A stretch of DNA of 64,000 nt from Pannonibacter sp. SL95 (GTDB lineage Bacteria > Pseudomonadota > Alphaproteobacteria > Rhizobiales > Stappiaceae). The notes below the pieces were generated by a model. That model was not told the DNA's origin. It searched no databases and saw nothing but the letters and a program-made list of their open reading frames with translations. The stretch covers positions 1-64,000 of the forward strand of contig NZ_JAPPRC010000004.1 of the NCBI RefSeq assembly GCF_026672425.1, read 5' to 3'. A program made the position numbers and the translations under genes. Shown here piece after piece: positions 31,289 through 42,961 of this stretch (position 1 is its first letter; each line of letters begins with the position of its first letter).

Positions 31289-33272
31289 CGGCCGTCTCCT
31301 CGGCAAGGGCCAGCAGCAGTGTGCCGTCGGTCACCTGCTCGCCAGCGGCAACGAAGACATCGGCAATCACGCCATCGCGCGGGGCGGTCAGCGTGTGTTC
31401 CATCTTCATCGCCTCGAGGATGACGAGCGGCTGGCCCTTGGTCACAGCCATGCCCTTCTCCGCCGTCAGCACCTTGACGAGGCCCGGCATCGGCGCAACC
31501 AGCTTGTCGCCGGCCGCATCCCCCTCGTCGTCTCCGGACAGGACATCCGCCCGGACAAACTCGAAGGCCTCGCCGGCGTAGAACACGGAAAGGCCCTGGC
31601 CCGTCTCGGCCAGCCGTGCCTTGTCGCGGTGGCCGCCCGTGTCGAAGCGGATTTCGCCATCGCCCACATGGGTCAGCTCCAGTTCCAGCACCTCGCCGGC
31701 AAGATGCACGGCAAAGCGGCTGCGGCCAAGGCTGCGCGCCTCGATCTCGTGCCGCGCGCCCTTGTGGTCCAGCACGGCGAACTGGCGCGAGGCGCTCCAG
31801 CCGCGCCAGCCGACGAGACGGTCCCAGGGATCCGTCCCTTCCGCCGGGCGCAGCAGCCCGAGGCTCGCCAGCGCCGCCAGTGCCATCACGGTCGGCGGCG
31901 TCTCGCCCTGGGCGATGAGCGCGTCCTGGTCGCGGCCGATGAGGCCCGTGTCCACGTCGCCTGCGGCAAAGCCCTCGTGCCGGCACAGTGCCGCCAGGAA
32001 GGTGGCGTTGGTGACGGATCCCGCCACTTCCGTTGCCTCCAGCGCGGCCAGCATGCGGGCGAGCGCTGTCTTGCGGTCCGGGCCATGCACGATGATCTTG
32101 GCGATCATCGGGTCATAGTAGGGGGTGATGGTGTCGCCCTGGCGCACGCCGGAATCCACCCGGGCGATGTGTCCGGGCAGACGCAGATGATCAAGCGTGC
32201 CCGTCGCCGGCAGGAAGCCCTTTGCGGCGTCCTCGGCATAGAGCCGCGCCTCGAAGGCCCATCCGTTGATCGACAGCTGGTCCTGGCTCAGCGGCAGCTT
32301 CTCGCCGCTCGCCACCTTCAGCTGCCATTCGACGAGATCCTGCCCGGTGATCGCTTCGGTTACCGGATGCTCCACCTGCAGGCGGGTGTTCATTTCCATG
32401 AAGTAGAAGCGGTCTTCCGACAGCCCGTCCGACACGTCGGCAATGAACTCGATGGTGCCGGCGCCCGAATAGTTGATCGCCTTGGCCGCCCGCACGGCGG
32501 CAGCGCCCATCGCGGCGCGCATTGCTTCCGGCATGCCGGGGGCCGGGGCCTCCTCGATCACCTTCTGGTGGCGGCGCTGCAGCGAGCAGTCGCGCTCGAA
32601 CAGATGCACGGCATTGCCGTGGTTGTCGCCGAAGACCTGGATCTCGATGTGGCGCGGCTTGGTCAGGTACTTCTCGATCAGGACGCAAGGGTCGCCGAAG
32701 CTCGCCTGCCCCTCGCGCTGCGCGCCTTCCAGCGCAGCGAGGAAGTCGATCGGATCATCCACCCGCCGCATGCCCTTGCCGCCGCCGCCGGCCCGGGCCT
32801 TGATCAGCACCGGATAGCCGATCTCGTCGGCCCGGGCCTTCAGGAAGGCAGGGTCCTGGCTTTCGCCGTGATAACCCGGCACCACCGGCACGCCGGCCTT
32901 CTGCATCAGCGCCTTGGCCGCGTCCTTCAGGCCCATGGCGCGGATCGCGTCGGCGCTGGGGCCGATGAAGGTGATGCCGGCAGCCGTCAGCGCATCGACG
33001 AAGCCGGGGTTCTCCGACAGGAACCCGTAGCCCGGATGCACCGCTTCCGCCTTGCTGAGACGGCAGATCTCGATGATCCGTTCGACCTTCAGATAGCTCT
33101 CGGCCACGGGCGCGGGGCCCAGCCGCCAGGCCTCGTCGGCCAGCGCAACGTGCTTGGAATTGGCATCGGCGTCGGAATAGACCGCAACCGTCCGGATGCC
33201 CAGCCGCCGCGCGGTTTCAATGACCCGGCACGCAATCTCGCCCCGGTTGGCGATGAGGATTTTCTTGAACAT
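31278..33272 (-). CDS. 3-methylcrotonyl-CoA carboxylase, biotin-containing alpha subunit
   Basis: 664 residues from MFKKILIANRGEIACRVIET. Biotin carboxylase domain (1-450) with the ATP-grasp residues ARAGGGGKGMRRVDD, EKYLTKPRHIEIQV and EMNTRLQVEHPVTEAITGQD; C-terminal biotinyl domain (about 590-660) with EAMKMEHTL. It carboxylates biotin for transfer by the beta subunit encoded upstream. Operon partners point to methylcrotonyl-CoA rather than propionyl- or acetyl-CoA. Its ATG overlaps the ASCH gene's stop. Confidence 0.92.
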   Translation of the reverse strand: MFKKILIANRGEIACRVIETARRLGIRTVAVYSDADANSKHVALADEAWRLGPAPVAESYLKVERIIEICRLSKAEAVHPGYGFLSENPGFVDALTAAGITFIGPSADAIRAMGLKDAAKALMQKAGVPVVPGYHGESQDPAFLKARADEIGYPVLIKARAGGGGKGMRRVDDPIDFLAALEGAQREGQASFGDPCVLIEKYLTKPRHIEIQVFGDNHGNAVHLFERDCSLQRRHQKVIEEAPAPGMPEAMRAAMGAAAVRAAKAINYSGAGTIEFIADVSDGLSEDRFYFMEMNTRLQVEHPVTEAITGQDLVEWQLKVASGEKLPLSQDQLSINGWAFEARLYAEDAAKGFLPATGTLDHLRLPGHIARVDSGVRQGDTITPYYDPMIAKIIVHGPDRKTALARMLAALEATEVAGSVTNATFLAALCRHEGFAAGDVDTGLIGRDQDALIAQGETPPTVMALAALASLGLLRPAEGTDPWDRLVGWRGWSASRQFAVLDHKGARHEIEARSLGRSRFAVHLAGEVLELELTHVGDGEIRFDTGGHRDKARLAETGQGLSVFYAGEAFEFVRADVLSGDDEGDAAGDKLVAPMPGLVKVLTAEKGMAVTKGQPLVILEAMKMEHTLTAPRDGVIADVFVAAGEQVTDGTLLLALAEETADAA

Positions 33273-33700
33273 CACTGTGCCTCCCCGGCCAGATCTTCCA
33301 CGACGCGGAACCGTTCGCAGACCAGTTCCATGTCCGGCGAAAAGCCGCCGTTGCGTTCAAAATAGGCACCGTGGTCCCGCTGCCAGCCGGCGAGATCCTC
33401 GTTCTCCCCCTCGCTCAGGGCAAACTCGGCATCGACATCGCAGAAACGGCGGATCGCCACGGAGCTGGTTTCGATGACGAGGGCAGGCGTGCCGTCCCAG
33501 TTGAGAACGATGTCCCGGCGTCCGGCCACCGGCAGCGCCTCTCCCCCCTCGGTGAAGTCTCGCAGCGCTCCGCAGGTGCCGGTCTTGCGGCCACTGCGCA
33601 CCAGGGCAATCAGCTCTGCCGACAAGCGCTCGCTGTCGCCGAACTTGAAGGTAACGGCGCCAGGATACTTGGCTTTCAGTTCATCAAGTGTCTTGTCCAT
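33272..33700 (-). CDS. ASCH-domain protein inside the carboxylase operon
   Basis: 142 residues from MDKTLDELKA. The ASCH pattern is visible: VTFKFGDSERLSAELIALVR, KTGTCGALRDF, GRRDIVLNWDGTPALVIETS, VAIRRFCDVDAEFALSEGE, and the aromatic end. ASCH proteins bind RNA or modified nucleosides; some are N4-acetylcytidine amidohydrolases. It lies between the two carboxylase subunit genes, four bases after one and overlapping the other, which is unusual. Confidence 0.88.
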   Translation of the reverse strand: MDKTLDELKAKYPGAVTFKFGDSERLSAELIALVRSGRKTGTCGALRDFTEGGEALPVAGRRDIVLNWDGTPALVIETSSVAIRRFCDVDAEFALSEGENEDLAGWQRDHGAYFERNGGFSPDMELVCERFRVVEDLAGEAQ

Positions 33701-33704
33701 GGCA

Positions 33705-35312
<1,608 letters not shown>

Positions 35313-35335
35313 GGGCGGTTCGCTCCCTTGCGGTC

Positions 35336-35932
35336 TCAGGTGACGCTGCCCGTCACCATATTCAGATAGATGGTCTCGATGTCGGTTTCGCTGAGGCGGC
35401 CACCGGGCCGGTACCAGGTGCCCAGACCCGTCAGCATGGCAATGAGGGCACGGGTCACGACGCGCGGCTCGCTGACCTTGAACTCGCCCGCCGCCGCCCC
35501 TCGTTCCAGGATGCGGGTCAGCACGTCCTCATAGGCGCGGCGCTGCGCCTCGATACCGGCAAAATTCTCCGGCTCCAGGTTGCGCAGCTCCATGTAGGAG
35601 ATGAACACCGCGTCAGTGCGGGCGAGGTGATAGCGGATGTGAAAGCGGGTGAACCGCTCCAGCGCGCGCTTCGGCGCCTCGTCCGCCGGGGCCGTCGCCG
35701 CTTCCTGCTCCCAGGCGGCCAGCAGCGCGGCCATATGGCCGGACATCAGGTCCTTCAGGAGATCCTGCTTCGTGGGGAAGTGATTGTAGAGCGCGCCGGG
35801 CTGGACACCGACGTCAGTCGCGATCTGGCGCATGGACACGGCCGCATAGCCCTGACGGGCAAACAGGCTGAGCGCAGCCGCGCGCACGCGCTCCGCCGTC
35901 TCCTCGCCCTTCGCTCCGCTCGGTCGCGCCAT
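35336..35932 (-). CDS. TetR-family regulator of the leucine-catabolic operon
   Basis: 198 residues from [13 protein letters not shown]-binding domain [49 protein letters not shown]; the rest is a helical ligand domain. It is the first gene of the operon, 23 bases before the beta subunit, with a palindrome upstream that suggests autoregulation. An acyl-CoA ligand is the natural guess. Confidence 0.88.
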   Translation of the reverse strand: MARPSGAKGEETAERVRAAALSLFARQGYAAVSMRQIATDVGVQPGALYNHFPTKQDLLKDLMSGHMAALLAAWEQEAATAPADEAPKRALERFTRFHIRYHLARTDAVFISYMELRNLEPENFAGIEAQRRAYEDVLTRILERGAAAGEFKVSEPRVVTRALIAMLTGLGTWYRPGGRLSETDIETIYLNMVTGSVT

Positions 35933-35948
35933 ATCCCCTCCCCAAATT

Positions 35949-35968
35949 AAATGAACGATCATTCATTT
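35949..35968. promoter_or_regulatory. TetR operator palindrome ahead of the carboxylase operon
   Basis: AAATGAACGATCATTCATTT is a near-perfect palindrome (ATGAACGA/TCATTCAT, one mismatched pair), starting 17 bases upstream of the TetR start codon. Similar ATGA-N-TCAT sites are bound by TetR regulators of fatty-acid and branched-chain catabolism. Confidence 0.65.
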
Positions 35969-36058
35969 TTTAGAGAGAGTCAACACCCTCAGGTCCCGAA
36001 ACAGCAACGCCCGCCGCCGTCTCCGGCAGCGGGCGCTGAAGCTGCAGCCCGGCCGCAG

Positions 36059-37834
36059 TCAGAACGGAAAGAAGATCGGGATTACCAGCACCGCAATCAC
36101 CGCGAACAGAATGTTCAGCGGCACACCGACGATGAGGAAGTCGCGGAACTTGTAGCCACCTGCCGTGTAGACGAAGGTGTTGGTCTGATACCCGATCGGC
36201 GTCGCAAAGCTCGCGCTCGCGGCAAACATCACCGCCATGATGAAGGGTCTCGGATCCAGCCCCAGCTGCTGCGCCAGCGCAATGGCAATCGGCCCGACCA
36301 GCACGGCCACGGCGTTGTTGCTGACGATTTCCGTCAGGGCCGACGTCAGCACATAGACGACCGCGAGGATCAGGATCGGATTGGCCTGCCCGATCAGGCT
36401 CATGGCGCTGTCGACGATCAGTTCCACAGCACCGGTCTTCTCAAGGCCGATGCCAAATCCGAGCATGCCATAGATCAGGAACAGGATGCGCCAGTCGACG
36501 GATTCAAACGCGTCGACCGGATCGATGCAGCGCGTCATCATCACCACCACAGCACCGATCACAGCCAGCCCTTCGATCGGCATGACGCCGAGCGCGGCCA
36601 GAACCATCACGCCAATGATCACCGCCACGGCAATCGGCGCCTTGTGCCGGCGGATCGCACGCTCCTGCGGCGCGGACAGGTTGATCAGGCCCTCGTCTTC
36701 CGCCAGCCGCTGCAGCCCGTCCGCCGGCCCTTCCAGCAACAGCGTGTCGGCGAACTGCAGGCGCAGATGATCAATCTCGTCCGAGATGTTCCGGTCCTGC
36801 CGGTGCACGGCCATGACATAGACGCCATAGGTGCGGCGCAGGTTCAGCGCGCTGAGCGACCGGCCAATCAGATGCGAGTTCGGCCCGACGCTGGCCTCCA
36901 GCATTAAGGTCTGGTCCGCCGCGACCGGCTCGAAGCCCTGATCCGACACATCGCGGAACTCGACCTGACCGTTTTCCTTCAGCGCAAGAATCTCGCCCGT
37001 GCCAGTCTTCACAACGATGCGGTCACCGGCGATCAAGGTCAGATCGTCCAGCCGGTGCCGCATGGAAAGCTCGCCGCGCAGCACATCGAGGATCCGCGTG
37101 CCCGCGCCGTTGAACGGCAGATCAGCCAACGACTTGCCGACATAGCGGGAGCCTGCCGGAATCAGCAACCGCGCCATGAACCGCCGTGTCCCGCCCTGAC
37201 TGAGCAGCCCAGCCATCGACTGCCGTTCGGGCAAGAGATAGCGCACGGCGAACAGCATGTAGACCAGCCCCACAGCGGCAAAGATCAGCCCTGGCCCGGT
37301 CATCTCGAACATGCCGATTGGCGCAAGTCCGGCCTTAAGGGCGATGCCACTCATCAGAATGTTGGTAGAGGTGCCAACCAGCGTCAGGGTTCCCCCAAGG
37401 ATCGCCGCATAAGACAAGGGAATCAAGAACTTGGACGGCGTCGTCCCGAGGCTTCCGGCAACGGCAATCATGATCGGCGCCAGCAGGATGACGACAGGGG
37501 TGTTGTTCATGAAGGCCGACGCAGTGACCGCAAAGGCCATCATGATGAACACCGCCCGCAGATAGGACCCCTTCGAGTACCGCTCCAGCACGTCCCCGAT
37601 GATCTGCAGCACCCCCGTTCGCTCCAGCGCGGCACTGATGATGAACATCATCGCAATGGTGATCGGTGCGCTGTTGGAAAAGACACCGAGGAACTCCTTG
37701 GTGTCGACAATGCCCACCGCAATCAGCACGGCCGAGGCAGCCAGCGCAGTCAGCTCCGGGGGATAAATTTCCTTGATGAATCCGAAAAAGACGAGGCCAA
37801 GCAGTGCAAAGACAAGAATTTGATCAAAGGTCAT
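36059..37834 (-). CDS. SLC13/DASS-type permease with two TrkA-C domains
   Basis: 591 residues from MTFDQILVFA. About ten membrane segments in two blocks; both have the paired motifs of the family (SAFMNNTPVVILLAPIMIA with GGTLTLVGTSTNILMSGIA, and ALTEIVSNNAVAVLVGPIAI with GYQTNTFVY). Between them lie two cytosolic TrkA-C/RCK-C domains (AGSRYVGKSLADLPFNGAGT; PNSHLIGRSLSALNLRRTYG). Such proteins carry anions such as sulfate or dicarboxylates with sodium; the substrate cannot be read from sequence. Confidence 0.9.
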   Translation of the reverse strand: MTFDQILVFALLGLVFFGFIKEIYPPELTALAASAVLIAVGIVDTKEFLGVFSNSAPITIAMMFIISAALERTGVLQIIGDVLERYSKGSYLRAVFIMMAFAVTASAFMNNTPVVILLAPIMIAVAGSLGTTPSKFLIPLSYAAILGGTLTLVGTSTNILMSGIALKAGLAPIGMFEMTGPGLIFAAVGLVYMLFAVRYLLPERQSMAGLLSQGGTRRFMARLLIPAGSRYVGKSLADLPFNGAGTRILDVLRGELSMRHRLDDLTLIAGDRIVVKTGTGEILALKENGQVEFRDVSDQGFEPVAADQTLMLEASVGPNSHLIGRSLSALNLRRTYGVYVMAVHRQDRNISDEIDHLRLQFADTLLLEGPADGLQRLAEDEGLINLSAPQERAIRRHKAPIAVAVIIGVMVLAALGVMPIEGLAVIGAVVVMMTRCIDPVDAFESVDWRILFLIYGMLGFGIGLEKTGAVELIVDSAMSLIGQANPILILAVVYVLTSALTEIVSNNAVAVLVGPIAIALAQQLGLDPRPFIMAVMFAASASFATPIGYQTNTFVYTAGGYKFRDFLIVGVPLNILFAVIAVLVIPIFFPF

Positions 37835-38026
37835 GTCTTGTGCGCCGCCTCGTTCGTTCGCCCTCACCCAGACAGGACAGTAGCATTGACTGAAAGGCAA
37901 GATGAAGCAATCCGCGCCCACCATTCGTCGCAATTGCGCAAACGGATGCCCCGTCCGACCTCGGCACGGAAACAATCCGCCAACGGCGATGTCGAAACAG
38001 ACGGCTGCCGCGATCCCGCGCCCCGC

Positions 38027-38809
38027 TCAGCGCGGACGCCGCATCCGGTCCTGACCAGCCGCCGCAGGGGCTTCCTCGACCTTGCCCCAGCGCTTTTCGC
38101 GGACGCGGCGGATGCGTCGGCGGCCGAGATCAGACAGGCCGCGCGGCAGCTCCACGCCGGCCCGGTCCATGTCGACAAACACGCGCTCCAGATCCGGGAT
38201 CGCTTCCGTCGCGATCACGAACACCGCGCCCGCCTTGGTCGTCAGGCGCAACGCCTTCGACGGCGCTGATCCGGCCACCAGCGTCACACCATGCCGCCGG
38301 TCGAGAAAAGGCGACAACAGGGACAATCCGCGTGGCAGCTGCCAGATGCGGATCTCCACACGCGCAAGGTCGGTGTAGCGCTGGCGCATGGTGAGGCCAA
38401 ACTCGGTCACTTCAAAGCCATTGCCGAAGAACCGGGCATGGGACGTCGCCTGCCGCGCCGAAAGATAGAAGATCGGGATGCTGAGCGCCGCCGGAATGAA
38501 GAACAGCATCGACACGGCCGCAACCGAACCCGGCACATAGGCTGCGGCCACCAGGGGCAGGCTGAAGAACGGGATGCCGACCGCGAAACCGATCGCGTCC
38601 GACATGGCAATCGATGGCGACCACTCCGGCTGCACGGACCCTGCTGGTGGCGCCTGGTAGGGCAGCCCGACATAGACGCCGACAGCTGCCGCAAGGCAAA
38701 CCAGCCCGGTCAGCGGCGAGAACACGGTGAGACCACCGGCAAGGCCCAAGACGGCCAGCGCCAGCGCCGCCAATCGCCGCATCAGCTCGATCAGACCGGT
38801 CTCACCCAT
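38027..38809 (-). CDS. Membrane protein of unknown function
   Basis: 260 residues. Two hydrophobic pairs (LAALALAVLGLAGGL, LVCLAAAVGVYVGLPY; VGIPFFSLPLVAAAYVPGSV, AAVSMLFFIPAALSIPIFYL) precede a soluble PH-like strand region (GFEVTEFGLTMRQRYTDLAR, VEIRIWQLPRG, GAVFVIATEAIPDLERVF) and a basic tail. No family named; the layout resembles small membrane proteins with a bacterial PH domain. Confidence 0.7.
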   Translation of the reverse strand: MGETGLIELMRRLAALALAVLGLAGGLTVFSPLTGLVCLAAAVGVYVGLPYQAPPAGSVQPEWSPSIAMSDAIGFAVGIPFFSLPLVAAAYVPGSVAAVSMLFFIPAALSIPIFYLSARQATSHARFFGNGFEVTEFGLTMRQRYTDLARVEIRIWQLPRGLSLLSPFLDRRHGVTLVAGSAPSKALRLTTKAGAVFVIATEAIPDLERVFVDMDRAGVELPRGLSDLGRRRIRRVREKRWGKVEEAPAAAGQDRMRRPR

Positions 38810-38948
38810 TTGCCTGCGAAATCCCCCCGCGAATCACCCCTTGATGCCGATCAAGGATGATTGCGCCGAGCACAAAGCCACGGTCAAGCCTTTGCACGAA
38901 CGAGGCACAAGCCTGCTGTGGCTGATGAATATCTGGAACGTTGGGAAG

Positions 38949-39024
38949 TGGTGCCGCTGAAGGGACTCGAACCCCCGACCCCATCATTACGAATGACGTG
39001 CTCTACCAACTGAGCTACAGCGGC
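38949..39024 (-). tRNA. tRNA-Thr (anticodon CGT)
   Basis: On the minus strand the acceptor GCCGCTG pairs with CAGCGGC, the D-arm reads GTAGCTCAGTTGGTAGAGC, the anticodon loop TTCGTAA carries CGT, and the T-arm has GGTTCGAGTCC. CCA is encoded. The gaps on both sides (38810-38948, 39025-39236) hold no gene. Confidence 0.95.
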
Positions 39025-39236
39025 AATCCGGTTCCGGTGGCCGGAACGGGCCTGCGGGTAAGGCAGGCTGGCCAAGGGACGGTGTCCGTCGTGCTTGGAT
39101 GGTGGGGGTGATAACGGAGAGACGCGGGGGATGCAAGCCCCTTGCTGCATTTGTCACAGCCATGGACAGGCATATGCCCGGCCCATAGCTGTGATGTTGC
39201 TGTCCGGGCGGGCTATGCCCGCGCCGTGCCGCCGCT

Positions 39237-40994
39237 TCAGCCGAAGAACGCCGCCCCCGGTTCCCGCTGCTTTTCCTTCTCATCCGCCGCGTCCGGCCCC
39301 GGATCATCCGGCATGCGCTTGAGCGGAAAATCCGGTGACGCCGGCGCAACTGTCCGGGCGGCGGCCTGAGACGCAGTCGCGGGCGGTGCCGGCGGTGCCG
39401 GTGGCGCTGGCGGCGGGCTCGCCACACCGGCCGCAGCCGGCTTCACAGTGGGCTTTGCGGGGGTCGCTGCGCCGGGAGCTGCCGGAAAGACGGTCGTGGC
39501 GGTGCCCGCGTTGCCTGCCGGCTTTGTCACCGTCGTCACCACTTCCGCGTCGACCACATCCGTTGCCTGCGGCTTTTCGGGCCGGGTGGGCTTGGTCTCG
39601 CTGGCCTTGGCCGCGGCTGCCAGCACGCCCGCGGTTGTTGATGCTGCCTCGGCTGCCGCCTCCAGCCGGGGCGCATCGAACAGCGCATCGGTGATCAGCG
39701 CCGCGTCGGCTTCTGGCCCCTGCGGCCGGATCCATTCAAATGCATCAAGCCGTCCGGTGAGCGGTGAGACCGGCTTCCAGTCCGCAGACACGATGCCATC
39801 GGCCACCCAGGCCACGTCGGCCGGTGCCTGGACGGCGCGGGCCAGCCATTCGCGCATGCGGCCCTTGTCGCCATGCTCGGCCTCTTCCAGCTCGGCCATC
39901 ATGACGAAGGCGCCACGGCTGGGTTCGCTGGTCAGGGCGAATTTCAGCTGCTCGCGCGCTTCGGCAAAGTCACGCGCCTCCATCGCGGCACGGGCAACGG
40001 CCAGGGCGCCGGTTGCCGAATGGGCACGCATCAGGGCCAGCGCCTTGACGCGCTTCAGCCGGTCCTGCGCGGAATCGCCAATGCGGGCATGGGCATAGGC
40101 CTCGGCCAGATCAGGATGCGGCGACAGACGCCAGGTCGCCTCGATCAGCTTCACCGCCTTGCGCACATCGCCCTTGCGCGTCGCTAGCCGGGCGCCGACA
40201 ACGGCCGCCGGCACCAGATCGACGGCAAGTCCGTGCGCTTCCTTGGCCAGCGTCATCGCCTGATCCGGATCCCGGTCTTCCATCTCCAGCGCCCTTGCGG
40301 TCAACAGCACGGCGCGGTGGCGGCGATAGGTCGGCTTGTCGATCAGCTTGGCGGAAAAGTTGCGCTCCAGCGTGGCAACAGCCGCCTCGAAATCATTGGC
40401 CACCGCCTGATACCCGAGCACCGCGCGCCCGGCCCAGTCCAGGCCCGGCTGCGCCTTCAGCGCTTCTTCGGCATAATGGCGTGCGGCGACGGGCTCGCCC
40501 TGCCGCTCAGCCTCGACAAACAGGCCATGCAGGCCAAGCGCCCGCGTCTGCGGATTGTCCAGCATCGCCTCGAAGCGCTGCCGCGCCTCCGAATGCTGGC
40601 CGGACAGCTGTGCTGCCTGCGCCAGGAGAAGCTTGGCTGCCGGCTCATGCGTCAACAGCTTGTCCGCCTCCAGCCCGAGCTTTCGGGCAAGGCGCGCATT
40701 GCCGGTGCCCAGCGCGATGAGGCCCGAGGACAGCGCCTGATAGCCCCGGTCCCGCCGCCGGCGCCGGAAGAACCGGCCGGCAATCTTCGGCGAGCGCAGG
40801 ATCGTCAGCACCAGCCAGACGGCCCCGAGGAACAGCGCCAGAAACACACCCAGCAGCAGCGCCGCCACGATCGGCGGCTGCTCCCAGGCATAGCCCTCCC
40901 AGCCGATGGAAATCACACCGGGCAGATCCGCCATCCAGGCAAGCCCGAGGGCGACAACGAACAGCAGGGCGAAAAAGACGAACGCACGGATCAT
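39237..40994 (-). CDS. hemY: HemY-like membrane protein with TPR repeats
   Basis: 585 residues. Two N-terminal membrane segments (FVFFALLFVVALGLAWMADL, VAALLLGVFLALFLGAVWLV) are followed by TPR-type helices (residues about 75-430: ALSSGLIALGTGNARLARKL, KLLLAQAAQLSGQHSEARQR, RVKALALMRAHSATGALAVA). The last 150 residues are Ala/Thr/Pro-rich. This is the non-enzymatic HemY of Proteobacteria, which sits at the end of hemC-hemD clusters. Its exact role in heme synthesis is unsettled. The upstream gene is frameshifted. Confidence 0.88.
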   Translation of the reverse strand: MIRAFVFFALLFVVALGLAWMADLPGVISIGWEGYAWEQPPIVAALLLGVFLALFLGAVWLVLTILRSPKIAGRFFRRRRRDRGYQALSSGLIALGTGNARLARKLGLEADKLLTHEPAAKLLLAQAAQLSGQHSEARQRFEAMLDNPQTRALGLHGLFVEAERQGEPVAARHYAEEALKAQPGLDWAGRAVLGYQAVANDFEAAVATLERNFSAKLIDKPTYRRHRAVLLTARALEMEDRDPDQAMTLAKEAHGLAVDLVPAAVVGARLATRKGDVRKAVKLIEATWRLSPHPDLAEAYAHARIGDSAQDRLKRVKALALMRAHSATGALAVARAAMEARDFAEAREQLKFALTSEPSRGAFVMMAELEEAEHGDKGRMREWLARAVQAPADVAWVADGIVSADWKPVSPLTGRLDAFEWIRPQGPEADAALITDALFDAPRLEAAAEAASTTAGVLAAAAKASETKPTRPEKPQATDVVDAEVVTTVTKPAGNAGTATTVFPAAPGAATPAKPTVKPAAAGVASPPPAPPAPPAPPATASQAAARTVAPASPDFPLKRMPDDPGPDAADEKEKQREPGAAFFG

Positions 40995-41021
40995 GCCGCT
41001 TGCTCCCGGTTCGAGGTCACC

Positions 41022-42847
41022 TCAGTTGCCCTTGCGGGCGATCGCGGAGAGAACCGCGCTGGCCGTCTCGCTGGTCAGCCGGTCCACCGCGAGGCGTGCC
41101 CGGGCGGCCTTGGCCCAGCCATCGGGCAAGCCCGCGCGCGGCCTCTGGCAAGGCGTCATACGCCACCAGTGCCGCCGCCAGATCCCCCGCCTTGACCGCG
41201 TTTTCCATCTGCCGCAGCGCCGCCTCCGGCCCTGTGCCACTGGCGTCTCCCGGCCCGCGCACCGCGACGAGCGAGGCCGCACTGCTCAACAGGCTGTCGA
41301 GCACGCCGGCCTCCGGGTCCGGCTGCACCAGGGTGGCATGGATCGCCCGGGCAATCGGAGGGAACTGCGCCATCAGCGTTGCCGTCGGCGCAATGCCCTC
41401 TGCCGCTTCCGCCTCAAGGGCGGCCATGTCGCCGGCTGCCGTGTCACCCAGCGCGGCCTTCACGGCCGCCAGTTCGGTCACAAACGGGCGCCCGGCATCC
41501 ACCGCGGCCCGCAGCGCGGAAACCGACAGGGCCCTTGCCGCCATTTCACGGGCAGAGGCATCACCCATCATCTCTTCGACCGCAGCAAGCCGCGCGGCCA
41601 TTTCGCCGGCAGCCGTTTTCAGCTCGGCAACAGCGGCGTCGCCGCGTTGTGTCAGCTCGCTCAGCTGCGCCACCGCATCCGCATCGCGCACCTGACCATC
41701 GGCAAGGCTCTTGAGAGCCGCATCCGAGGCCGCCGAGGCCGCCTGCACGCTTGCCAGCGCAGAGGTCATCGCCTCGACACTGCCCTGCAAGCCGTCCACA
41801 CGGGCGGCAAGGCCCCTCGCCGCGCCGGCATCCGCCGGTGCAGTCGCTGCGGGAGCTGCCGCGCCTGCAACGGGTCCCGGCTGCGGCACACCCTGCCGGA
41901 CAGCATCAAGCTGCGCTGCCAGATCTGCCAGTTTCGACTGATTGTCACCGCGCAGCGAATCCACCATGGCCGTCAGCCGGGTTTCAAGCTCGCGCAAGCC
42001 TTCGGGCGAACCCGGCGCGGCATTGGCCGCGACTGTGGCTTCCGCAGCCGCCAGTTCGGCAAACCGCCGCTCCAGCGTCTCCAGCCGGGCCCGATCGGCC
42101 AGCATGTCCTCGGTGACCAGCGGGCCATTGCCCTTCAGCGGCAGCACGCCGGTCTGGTTGAGTGTGTAAAAGCCGCCGAGCAGCGCCACACCGACCAGCA
42201 ACGCGGCAGCCATCGCGCCGCCAAAGCTGACGCCCTGCGGCGGCGTCTGTTTGTCGGAAGCTGACGGCGAGCCGGCGAAGCTCGATGCGGGCTTGGCCGT
42301 GGAGGATGTGGCCGATGCGGCCATGCGGCTGTGCGCCTGTCGGTGCAGAGGCCGTCGGCGAACCTGTCGCGGAGGCCGCTCCCGAAGATGTTGCCCCCGC
42401 CGATGCCGGTCCGGCGGAACTGGGCCCCGCCGACGCCGCGCCAGCCGAGGAGGATGCGGCCGAAGATGATGAGGCCGACGAGGCGGCGCCTTGAGGGCTG
42501 AAGGGGTTCGATCGCTCAGGCAAAGGCGCGCGCGCTGCGCCGCTGTCCGGCGCGCCTGCGGGCTTGGCGGCAGACGTCTCGGCGGCCTTCGGCTGACTGC
42601 TGGCCGCAGACGAAGCCCCAGCTGCGGACGTGGCCGGCGCTGCCGGTTTCGCCTGTGCCGCCGCAGGCTGCGCTTTCGGCTGGGACGCGGCTTCGGCCTT
42701 TGCCTCGACTTTTTCCGGCACGAGATCAATGGTCACCGGACGGCGGCCGCCGGTCTTGCCTGCCTCGGCACCTGGCCCAGACCCGGCACCAGACCCGGCA
42801 CCGGCACTGGGCTTGTCCTTGCCGGACTTGTCCTCGTCGGAGACCAT
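41022..42847 (-). pseudogene. Mitofilin-like (COG4223) protein gene with two frameshifts
   Basis: The gene begins MVSDEDKSGKDKPSAGAG (start 42847) with a disordered Ala/Ser/Pro stretch. The protein continues in a second frame from about 42330 (SSFAGSPSASDKQTPP, then the membrane segment AAALLVGVALLGGFYTLNQT and a long coiled coil), and in a third frame from about 41130 (LPDGWAKAARARLAVDRLTS to the stop at 41022). Joined, this is the mitofilin/IMMP-like inner-membrane protein normally encoded between hemD and hemY in alphaproteobacteria. The second shift lies in GCGCGCGGG. Two independent one-base errors or true inactivation would both fit. Confidence 0.75.
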
Positions 42848-42961
42848 CGCGTTTCCTCCTCTTGCCGAAAAGCGGGTGACCGCTTGCGACTATACACACT
42901 GATCGCTCGGGCGGCACCGCGACCAAAGGTCGAGGCCGCACCAAGGACTCGCCTGCCGCAG

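Noticed and set aside
29636-33365. Very long plus frames antisense to the acyl-CoA synthetase and carboxylase genes
   Set aside because: Shadows of strongly biased genes; no motif and no start sites.
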